In this document: positions 17,267 to 24,731 of the stretch, piece after piece
Layout: each line of letters opens with the position of its first letter
Position numbering within the stretch: position 1 is the first letter of the stretch
Source: Minisyncoccota bacterium
GTDB lineage: Bacteria > Patescibacteriota > Minisyncoccia > UBA6257 > JAKLIH01
Direction of reading: 5' to 3'
Length of the DNA: 24,731 nt
NCBI GenBank assembly: GCA_028691405.1
Contig: JAQUZI010000004.1
Coordinates: forward strand, 1-24,731
The notes under the pieces: generated by a model
What the model saw: only the letters and a program-made list of their open reading frames with translations
Database searches by the model: none
Told to the model about the DNA's origin: nothing
Made by a program: the position numbers and the translations under genes

Positions 17267-18601
17267 TTATTTTTCTAAATATTGTTTAGCCACCTGATAA
17301 TCACCTATATACTCTTGCTTAACAATTCTTCCACCTTTCTTAGCCATTATAATTTTTTCACTCCCTTTGCCGGTTACAATCAAAACCTCTTCCTCATCTT
17401 TCAACATATCAATTGCTTTTTGTATTGCATCAATTCTATTTGGTACAATTCTTGCTCTTTCTTTATCGCCAATCCCCATATATATTGCATTCATTATCTT
17501 ATGGGGATCTTCATCGTAAGGGTCTTCATTTGTAACAATCACATAATCACTTAAATTGCTCGCTATCTTCCCCACTTCTGGTCTTTTCCATTTATCTCTA
17601 GATCCACCACAAGAACCAATTATACTAATAATTTTTTTAAATCCCATTTCTCTTAATGTTGTTAATACTGCCTTTAATGAATCTGGTGTATGCGCATAAT
17701 CAATAACAACATTTTTATTTGTTCTTGTTCTTACAAATTCCATTCTTCCTTTTGCGCCTTTATATTCTTTTAATATATCCGCAACCTTATGCATATCAGC
17801 CTTCATTGCTTTCAAAACAGATAAAACCACTAAAACATTATACATACTAAACTTACCATATAAATTAATATCAAAATGAACATCTTCAAAATTAAAATGA
17901 AGGCCACTGGCATCAATTAATAATTGTTCTGGTTTAATTAAATTTAAATTTAAAATATTAGCTTTAATATTCTTTTTGTCTTCTTTTAACGAAACAACAT
18001 ATTTCTTATCTGCTTTAAAATCAATATAATAAGAACAATTATCATCATCAAAGTTAACAATCGAAACTTTTTCAATTTTTTTATTATCAATGAATTTATG
18101 TTTATGTTGTGTAAGCAATTTAAACAATCTTCCTTTCGCTTTTTTGTAATTTTCGAAACCACCATGAATTTCAACATGCTCTTTTTGTAAATTTGTAATT
18201 GCAACTATATCAAAATTAAAAGCATCCCCTCTAAACTGAGTTAATCCTGAGGATGTAACTTCAACTATTCCAACTTTAGCGCCTGACTTAAATGCATTTC
18301 TAAAAAACATAGGCAAAATCCATCTACCCGGCATTGTCATTTTTTTATTATTCCCTGTTGTTTTATTATTTACACTTGTTCCAAGTGTTGAATAACTAGC
18401 ATGCTTAATATCTAATTTTTTAAAAACAAAAGATAGCATATCAACAACAGTGCTTTTGCCTTTAGTGCCAGTAACACCAATAATTATCATTTTATCTTGA
18501 ATATTTTTCAACAAAAATCCACCAATTATTGATCACATATAATGTCAACATGTAATTCCAAATTTTCAAAATTCTTTAATAATTGTTTTTACAAAACCCA
18601 T
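17267..18601 (-). CDS. murE: MurE-like UDP-MurNAc peptide ligase, 444 aa
   Basis: ATP-dependent amino acid ligase of peptidoglycan precursor synthesis. An N-terminal 35-residue hydrophobic segment (holding three TGA-encoded Trp) leads into the P-loop GVTGTKGKST (42-51). EVTSSGL, ITNLQKEHVEIHG and KGRMEF follow, with DYAHTPDSLKAVL at about 301-313 and the C-terminal GKGSE motif. The substrate-recognition site reads EDPY (359-362) in place of DNPR (meso-DAP enzymes) or DNPA (Lys enzymes), so the amino acid added is unclear. The protein is short of the N-terminal UDP-binding domain of canonical MurE, a layout I associate with CPR. It may be a membrane-linked variant. Confidence 0.85.
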
Positions 18602-18637
18602 AATCTAACTGCTTAAATAGATAATTATAATACTGTT

Positions 18638-18666
18638 ATCATATCATAAATGCTATATAAAATCAA
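18638..18666 (-). promoter_or_regulatory. Promoter of murE-ileS operon
   Basis: TTGATT (18666-18661), a 17-bp spacer and TATGAT (18643-18638) on the minus strand, with a leader of about 30 nt. A second -10-like TATAAT just downstream lacks a good -35. Confidence 0.6.
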
Positions 18667-18700
18667 TTTTCATTAATTTATATTTTTCCACAAATCTATA

Positions 18701-18729
18701 TTGACTTTATAATAAAAATTTAGTATACT
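18701..18729 (+). promoter_or_regulatory. Promoter of small RNA
   Basis: TTGACT (18701-18706), a 17-bp spacer and TATACT (18724-18729), followed about 7 nt later by the hairpin-rich small RNA. Confidence 0.65.
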
Positions 18730-18735
18730 ATATAT

Positions 18736-18804
18736 GTCTTTCACCTAATAAGTGAAAGGGTATTACATCTTAGGATCACCTTCCTTGCGGAGGGTGATTT
18801 TTTT
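18736..18804 (+). ncRNA. Small RNA, about 70 nt, two hairpins
   Basis: Hairpin 1 is CTTTCAC (18738-18744)/GTGAAAG (18752-18758) with loop CTAATAA. A short single-stranded linker follows. Hairpin 2 is ATCACCTTCC (18775-18784)/GGAGGGTGAT (18789-18798) with loop TTGC and a run of T, a good intrinsic terminator. No meaningful ORF fits (ATG-TCT-TTC-ACC-TAA only), and the next plus-strand gene starts 630 nt away. Promoter plus terminator make it a likely stand-alone trans-acting RNA. I do not recognise the family. Confidence 0.6.
18775..18804 (+). terminator. Terminator of small RNA
   Basis: A 10-bp stem with one G-U pair and a four-base loop, followed by seven T residues. It lies 9 bp from the convergent NYN gene stop. 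Confidence 0.8.
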
Positions 18805-18812
18805 ATATAATA

Positions 18813-19373
18813 TTAATTATTGCGAAATTTCAAATTTCTCCCTCAAATATTATCATTAATATCTTTTAAAATATCAAAATAACCGTCTGCACCTGTTCTT
18901 AACTCAGTTGAAATATTATTCTTAGAAGAAAAAATATATACTTTTTTGCCTCGATTTCTTAAATAAGTCACCAGTGCCAAAAAATCAGAGTCACCTGAAA
19001 AGAAAATGGCTATATTATATTTTTCAAGATGATGCATAGCATCAATAGTTATTTCTACATCCATATTGCCCTTTTCTTCAACTGCTTGGCCGACATCAGA
19101 CATTATATGAATCTGTTTTAATTCTTTCTTCTTAACAACAAATTTTAAATTTTTTTTAAGAAATGTATAAAATTTATGTTTACCATCCAAGCTATAACTT
19201 CTTGTTCCATTTTTAGGATACGCTGTATAATAAAAAATTTTAATACTACAAGCCTCAAATTTCTTTTTTAAAAAAATCCTGAGCTTTTCGTAATCAAAAA
19301 ACTTACCTTTTATCTTTTGAGCTTCTCATATGTTAGAAGCATCTATGAATACATAAACAATATTAACCATCAT
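18813..19373 (-). CDS. NYN-domain (LabA/PIN-like) putative RNase, 186 aa
   Basis: A PIN-like fold. The first strand VYVFIDASNIW carries a catalytic Asp (residue 11). EEKGNMDVEITIDAM (Asp near 105) and FFSGDSDFLALV (127-130) supply the other acidic residues, all typical of NYN nucleases such as the LabA group. The C-terminal helix follows strand KKVYIFSS. Such enzymes cleave or process RNA; the target is unknown. TGA encodes Trp16 and the Trp in DNIW-G. Two adjacent ATGs (19373 and 19370) are equal starts. It is transcribed divergently from uvrB. Confidence 0.8.
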
Positions 19374-19396
19374 AAACTAATTAATATATATTAAAA

Positions 19397-19425
19397 ATTA
19401 TACCATAAAAAATAGACACAATCAA
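19397..19425 (-). promoter_or_regulatory. Promoter of NYN gene
   Basis: TTGATT (19425-19420), a 17-bp spacer and TATAAT (19402-19397) on the minus strand, with a leader of about 17 nt. It almost touches the first uvrB ATG at 19432. I see no clear plus-strand promoter for uvrB in the gap. Confidence 0.65.
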
Positions 19426-19431
19426 TAAAAA

Positions 19432-21465
19432 ATGGTAAAATCAACCAAAGATAACAACAAAACAATGAATGAATTTAATTTAAAATCAAGCTTTAAGCCA
19501 ACCGGAGATCAGCCTAAAGCTATAGAAAAACTAACTCAAAACATAAATAGGGGTGTAAAATACCAAACCCTTTTAGGTATTACCGGCTCAGGTAAAACAT
19601 TTACCCTTTCTCACTTAATACAAAATACTCAAAAGCCAGTATTAATTCTCTCCCCCAATAAAACATTAGCTGCACAACTTTTTAGCGAATTTAAAAAATC
19701 ATTCCCTCAAAATCAAACAAAATTCTTTATTAGTTTTTATGATTATTATCAACCTGAAGCATATCTTCCTTCCAGTGATACATATATTAGTAAAGATTCA
19801 AAAATAAATAAATATATTGAAGAATTAAGACATGACACCATTACTAGTTTGCTTAAACACAATGATGTTATTACTGTTGCTTCTGTTTCAGCTATTTACG
19901 ATGTTGGTAGTCCAGAAAATTTCAACAAAGCTTCTTTTACAATAAACATTAACGACAAATTCACCCGCACTGAAATAGCTAAGAGATTAGTGACAATCCA
20001 CTATACACTAAAAAACTTAAATTTTTCTGATTCTGGATTTTTCAGATATAGAGAAAATATTATTGAGATATTTTTACCAAACGGATTAGAAATAATAGAA
20101 ATTGAACTTGAAAAAAACAAAATAAAATCTATAAGTAAAAAATACAATAACCTTGAAAATCAAAGTAAAGATTTTCTAAATATAAAAAATAAAACAAATT
20201 TTTCGAAACAAGAATTAAAAACATTTACTTTTTTCCCTGTAAAACTTTTTGTAACTGATAAAGAAAAACTTGATTTAGCTATATTAAACATTAAAAAAGA
20301 ATTAAAAGAATCTCTATCAAAATTAAAAAAACAAAAGAAAAATACAGAATATTTTAGATTAAAAACCAGAATTAAACGAGATATTGAAATGCTCCAATCC
20401 ACTGGCTATTGCGAAGGTATTGAAAATTATTCTCGGCACCTATCATTCAAACAACCCGGTGACCCTCCTTTTACATTAATCGATTATTACCATTTTAGAT
20501 TTGGCAATGATTTTTTACTATTCATAGATGAGAGTCACATCAGTATTCCTCAAATTCAAGGAATGTATAATGGTAATTATATAAGAAAATCAACATTAGT
20601 TAATTACGGTTTTCGCCTGCCTTCCGCGATCGACAATCGTCCTTTAAAATTTTCTGAATTTGAAAAACTAGCCCCTCAAACAATTTTCGTATCTGCCACA
20701 CCTAGAGAATACGAAACAAAAAAATCACAAACTCATTTAATTGAGCAATTAATTAGACCTACTGGTATTTTAGATCCTAGAATAATTATTAAACCTTGCA
20801 AAAACCAAATTCCTGATTTAATCAAACAAATTGAAAAACAAATAAAAAATAAAGATAAAACATTAGTTTTAACTTTAACTAAAGCATCAGCTGAAGATTT
20901 ATCCACTTTTCTTCAAAACAAAGGCATTAAAACTAAATACCTTCATTCCGACATTAAGCCCCTAGAAAGGCCAAAAATATTAAATGATTTGCGCTCAGGA
21001 AAAATAGATGTTTTAATTGGTATTAACCTCCTTCGTGAAGGATTAGATCTTCCTGAAGTTTCACTTATAGCTATCCTTGATGCCGACAAAGAAGGATTTC
21101 TAAGAAATAAAACATCACTATTACAATCTATTGGTCGTGTCGCTAGAAATACCGAAGGAACCGCCATTCTATATGCCGATACCATGACTCAATCAATTAA
21201 ACAAACACTTGATGAAACAAATAGGCGCCGAGAATATCAAAAACAATATAACAAAGATAATAAAATAACAGCCAAAACAATTAAAAAGGATATAGAAAAT
21301 ACATTTTCTAATGACGAAGAAAACTATACAAAAAAACACTCAAAAGAAATGTTAGTCTATTTAGAAAAACAATTACAAAAATCAATTGAAAATTGAGATT
21401 TTGAACAATCAGCTAAAATAAGAGATCAAATTAAAGAAATAAAAAAAACTAAGTCTAATGAATAG
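19432..21465 (+). CDS. uvrB: Excinuclease ABC subunit B, 677 aa
   Basis: UvrB is the damage-verifying helicase of nucleotide excision repair. Walker A is GITGSGKT (49-56), the damage-probing beta-hairpin is YDYYQPEAYLP (103-113), and DESH is at 366-369. Helicase motifs V and VI (GLDLPEVSL and QSIGRVAR) are present, with a C-terminal UVR-type UvrC-binding domain (FEQSAKIRDQIKEIKK). TGA at 21394-21396 encodes Trp655; without it the UVR domain would be lost. The normal UvrB start would fit the second ATG (19465, MNEFNLKSSF); the first ATG lies beside the NYN promoter. It ends with TAG inside a terminator hairpin. Confidence 0.96.
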
Positions 21466-21475
21466 GCTTAGTTTT
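21445..21475. terminator. Bidirectional terminator between uvrB and alkD-like gene
   Basis: A 13-bp stem (AAAACTAAG/CTTAGTTTT plus inner pairs) contains the uvrB stop codon, with A- and T-rich flanks. It separates convergent uvrB and the AlkD-like gene. Confidence 0.65.
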
Positions 21476-21482
21476 AAATTAT

Positions 21483-22151
21483 TTATTTCGCATACCAATA
21501 ATCTCTTTCTTTTTTGCTAAACTTTTCCAAACAGTATCTTAAAGTAATTCTTTTCATTTTTTTAACATTTTTATTTAAAAAATCAATTAGTAGATTTTTA
21601 TCTCTTTTCCCCATCTCCCTTAGCATTCACCCAACCGCTTTTTGAATTAAATCATTCTCATTTTCAATTAAAATTTTTGAAATTTTTAATATATCTTTAA
21701 AGTCATTTTTCTTAATAAAAGCATAACAAGAAACAACGCTTATTCTTTGTTCATTTCATTTTTCACTATTTGCTAATTTATATAAAATATCTCTTTTTTG
21801 ATTTAACAAATAATCCCCTAAAATATGACTACATGTAGTATCAATTAAACCCCAGTCATCAAAATATTTTAAATTTTTAATATAAAAATTAAAAACCTTT
21901 TCATTATCTTCTTTGTATTTTTCAACTAAAGTATAGCAAGCCAATTGCTTTTTCTCCTGAACTTTTGTTTCTAACAATTCTTTAATCTCCTTAAAAGTTA
22001 ATATTGAAATATATTTTTTAACTAAACTTTTTAAATCTTTAGCATAAATACCATAAAAAACATTGCTATTATTTTTAAAAAAACTAGCATAAGTTTCAGC
22101 TCTCTTTTTATTTTTCAATTTTTGAAAATCTTTTTCTAATTTAATAATCAT
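21483..22151 (-). CDS. AlkD-like DNA alkylation repair protein, 222 aa
   Basis: A HEAT-like repeat protein of the AlkD family, DNA glycosylases that remove bulky or cationic alkylated bases without base flipping. Recognised motifs are YGIYAKDLKSLVK near the start, YFDDWGLIDTTC (the family NWDLVD region), SEKW-NEQRISVVS and QKAVGW-MLREMGKRD. The last two Trp are TGA-encoded and sit at conserved family positions. It starts 5 nt after the FAD reductase gene, as the third gene of the proS operon. Alkylation substrates are inferred from family. Confidence 0.88.
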
Positions 22152-22156
22152 GGCTA

Positions 22157-23185
22157 TTAAGCAAAAAATTTAATTATCTTTTGATTTAATCAATAAAACT
22201 TCATTAAAAAATTACCTATTACAATAAACTGATCTAATAAAAAATCAAATTTATTAAACTGGTTAAAAACTCATGTATGTTTTTTATTATGCCTTATAAT
22301 TTTATTTAATTTCTTCGATTTATAACAAGGATCTAATATTTTATTAGCAATTTCTTCACCTGAAATTAATGCTTGATAAATCCCTTCGCCTGTTAGTAAA
22401 GAAGCAAATCCACCCGCATCACCAATTAAATAAATATTCCCAAACTTATACCCTTGATAATCACAATTTATAATAAAGGATTGGTATTTAGCGCCGCTAA
22501 CATCAATATTACAACTTTTAATAAAATTATTAAAATTTTCTAAAGCTTGATTAAAACTCATTTGTCTTACATCACAAGCGCACCCAATAGATGTTGTGTT
22601 TCTATAAGGAAATATTCATAAATATTCAGCTTTAAACAACTTAGGCATATAAAAAACTTCTAAATCATCATACTTAACTGGTAAAATATATTGAAAAGCT
22701 ACTAATGTATTTAAACTCTTCAATCCAACATATTTTCTAACTTTAGAATTAGAACCATCAGCCCCAACTAATATGTTAAATTTAAAATTACCTTTATCAG
22801 TTACTACAAAATCTTTATGTATTTCTATAACATTAGTTTCTTTCAAAAAACAAATATTTTTAGAATCTTGTATTTTTTCAAACTGCCATTCAGCTAAATT
22901 TTTCCTATTTATAGTGAAAATATAATTATCCCCTTTCTTGTTTTTAATAACAAATTTCTTTTTTGAATTATGTAATAAAATTCTATTAGATTTAAATTCT
23001 ATTAAATCCTCTGGAATATTTAAATACTTTAAACCTTTAATTGTTAATCCGCCAGCACAAACCTTATCTCCTAATTCTTTACTTCTATCAATTACCAAAA
23101 CTTTTAAATTAGTATTATTTAAAACTTCAGCGCATTTTAATCCCGCTGGACCAGCTCCTATTATTATAACATCATAATTTTCCAT
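22157..23185 (-). CDS. FAD-dependent reductase, geranylgeranyl reductase family, 342 aa
   Basis: The Rossmann FAD motif DVIIIGAGPAGLKCAE (5-20) is followed by CAGGLT (43-48), a family hallmark, LVGADGSNSKVRK (139-151), and the second FAD motif IYLIGDAGGFASLLTGEGIYQAL. Members reduce isoprenoid double bonds or hydroxylate aromatics, as in geranylgeranyl reductase and digeranylgeranylglycerophospholipid reductase. The actual substrate is unknown; lipid or quinone modification is possible. Three TGA codons encode Trp, one close to the C-terminus. It begins 12 nt after proS. Such a gene is unexpected in a minimal metabolism, so its role is unclear. Confidence 0.85.
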
Positions 23186-23197
23186 TTCGCTTTATAT

Positions 23198-24652
23198 TTA
23201 ATAGCTTTTACCAAATAGTCATTTGTGTTTAGCCTTCTTGCCGCAATAAATACATTTACCATCAATATCATCATCATTCATTTGATCAAATTCTAAACAT
23301 CTTGTTACCGCTTTAGTCTCTTCTTTTATTTTTGCTTCGCATTCTTTTTCTTCACAGAAATAGGATCTAACAAAATATCCCTCATCAATCAATTTTTTAA
23401 AATCATCATAATTATCAGCATTCTTTGTCTTTTGTTCTTTCAATTCTTCTGATTTTTTAAACAAATTGTTTTGTATATCTTCTAATACACAATTAATTTT
23501 ATCTTCAACGTCATTTATTTCAACATCTTGTTTAGAAAAATCATCTCTTCTAACTAATTTAACTATTTGTTTTTCAACCTCGTTATTACCAACTTCAATT
23601 CTAATTGGAACACCTTTCAACTCTCACTCATTAATCTTATACCCTAAGCTATGAATATCATTGTTATCAACAAAAACTCTTATACCTTTATCTTTTAATA
23701 CTTTCTCTACTTTATTAGAAAAATCATTAATCATATTGTTGTCTTGGTTTTTCTTTGTTATTGGAATAATAACAACTTGTATTGGTGCTACTCTTGGTGG
23801 AATAACCAATCCTGAATCATCGCCATGAGCTAAAACCAAAGCAGCAATTGATCTGGTTGATAATCCAAAAGAATCTTGAAAAACATTTTGTTTTTCGCCT
23901 TTTTCATCAACAAAATTAACTCCAAAAGCTTTTGAAAAATTATCAGATAAATCATGAGATGTACCCGCTTGCAATGCTTTGCCATTAGGTGTTACAATTT
24001 CGATTGAATAAGTATTTTTTGCTCCTGCAAATTTTTCTGATTGACTTTTTAATCCAAGATATACTGATATCCCCAAAAAATCTTCATAAACCTCTTTATA
24101 CCAATTCAAAGCTTTAAATACCATTTGTAAATTATCTTCTTTATTGCTAAAAGCACAATGCCCTTCCTGCCATAAAAACTCAGATGTACGAATAAAAGGA
24201 TATGTTCTCTTCTCCGCTCTAAATATATTGCATCATTGATTTATTTTTATAGGCAAATCACGATATCCTTGAATTCAATTAGCAAAAGCTTTATACATAA
24301 TTGTTTCTGATGTTGGTCTTAAAACCAAAGGATCATTAAGTTCTTCTTTTCCAATTTTATCAACCGTTAATAACTCTGGGGCAAATCCTTCAACATGCTC
24401 TTTCTCTTTTAAAATCAAGCTCATAGGAATTAGCATTGGGAAATAACAATTTTGCACTCCATCGTTTTTAAATTTTTGATCTAACTCCTTTTGAATATTT
24501 TCTCAAATTGAATAACCATAAGGCTTAATAATCATACTACCCTTAACATCTGTATAGTCGCATAAACCAGCTCTTAATACCACATCATTATATCAATCTG
24601 ATATATTCTCTGATTTTTTAGCTAGCCCTCTTTTTTCAAAACTCTTTTCCAT
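23198..24652 (-). CDS. proS: Prolyl-tRNA synthetase, archaeal/eukaryotic type, 484 aa
   Basis: Class II synthetase that charges tRNA-Pro. Typical blocks are IKPYGYSIW-ENIQKELD, HVEGFAPELLTVDKIG, VLRPTSETIMYKAF, FIRTSEFLWQEGHCAF and LVLAHGDDSGLVIPPRVAP. The anticodon-binding domain and a zinc-type C-terminus (CEEKECEAK and CIYCGKK) end in FGKSY, the usual hydrophobic-Tyr terminus. No bacterial INS editing domain is present. I count six TGA-encoded and two TGG-encoded Trp. It is the first gene of an operon with the FAD reductase and AlkD-like genes. Confidence 0.96.
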
Positions 24653-24680
24653 AATATTATATTATATTTTTATATACATA

Positions 24681-24709
24681 ATTATATCAAATTTTAAAAA
24701 TATTGTCCA
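24681..24709 (-). promoter_or_regulatory. Promoter of proS operon
   Basis: TGGACA (24709-24704), a 17-bp spacer and TATAAT (24686-24681) on the minus strand, giving a leader of about 22 nt. A second TTGACA (24727-24722) lies one repeat unit upstream, at the window edge. Confidence 0.65.
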
Positions 24710-24731
24710 GAACAAAAATATTGTCAAACAA

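Noticed and set aside
981..21396. Broken ORFs as pseudogenes or frameshifts
   Set aside because: Every break is a single in-frame TGA and frames resume without shift, at conserved Trp sites; the genes are otherwise intact and of normal length.
95..24652. UGA read as glycine (Gracilibacteria/Absconditabacteria code)
   Set aside because: Aligned positions are Trp (S2, L20, IleRS, ProRS, RF1), not Gly; Gly is encoded by GGN throughout.
1..24731. Mollicutes origin
   Set aside because: Pseudopilins, Mur ligase, ligA-pilin operon, archaeal-type ProRS and abundant TGG do not fit typical Mollicutes; but this is argued from content only and needs a phylogeny.
1..24731. CRISPR arrays, insertion sequences, prophage or transposase genes
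   Set aside because: None seen; no array-like repeats and no transposase or integrase motifs.

Overview
The window is a compact, AT-rich bacterial segment with 27 protein genes, almost all on the minus strand; only uvrB and two probable small RNAs lie on the plus strand. In-frame TGA codons interrupt 19 of the 27 genes, and wherever the family is well known TGA sits at an invariant tryptophan (for example S2 NRW-IGG, L20 RRLW, IleRS AGW-DTHG, DQTRGW and CWFDSG). No gene ends in TGA: by my reading 23 end in TAA and 4 in TAG. The organism therefore decodes UGA as Trp alongside UGG. Gene content argues for a Patescibacteria (CPR)-type genome rather than Mollicutes: three type IV pseudopilin genes, a short Mur ligase, an archaeal-type ProRS, short intergenic gaps and no Shine-Dalgarno motifs. 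The lineage assignment is inference; the code reading comes directly from the sequence.

Layout, left to right (minus strand unless noted). 1-2340: rpsB-tsf-TPR membrane protein-tRNA-Thr, read from one promoter with a long structured leader. 2347-3871: prfA, then rpmE with its own promoter and a terminator. 3876-5975: recA-rpsF-ssb from a strong promoter. 5982-8103: mntA-hepT (toxin-antitoxin type)-tyrS. 8107-8363 (plus strand): a promoter, a structured RNA of about 220 nt and a terminator, with no recognised family. 8362-11999: three pseudopilin genes followed by ligA. 12026-12427: a small nucleoside deoxyribosyltransferase-like gene. 12444-13979: tmRNA (ssrA) followed directly by infC-rpmI-rplT. 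13988-18666: a MurE-like ligase, ileS and an RNHCP zinc protein. 18701-18804 (plus strand): a second small RNA of about 70 nt. 18813-19425: a NYN-domain nuclease, divergent from uvrB (plus, 19432-21465). 21483-24731: proS, a FAD reductase of the geranylgeranyl reductase family, and an AlkD-like protein.

Most genes serve translation (S2, EF-Ts, RF1, L31, S6, IF-3, L35, L20, three aminoacyl-tRNA synthetases, tmRNA, tRNA-Thr) or DNA maintenance (RecA, SSB, LigA, UvrB, AlkD). Eleven sigma70-like promoters can be read, ten of them with exactly 17-bp spacers. The recA and ssrA promoters are almost identical across the spacer and share the palindrome TACAAWTTGTA, which suggests a common regulator. 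Leaders are short (about 14-37 nt) with no SD sequence; rpsB is the exception.

Most worth following up: the UGA-to-Trp code in a CPR-like genome, the two plus-strand RNAs, the shared recA/ssrA operator, and the ssrA-infC junction with its UUG-started infC.
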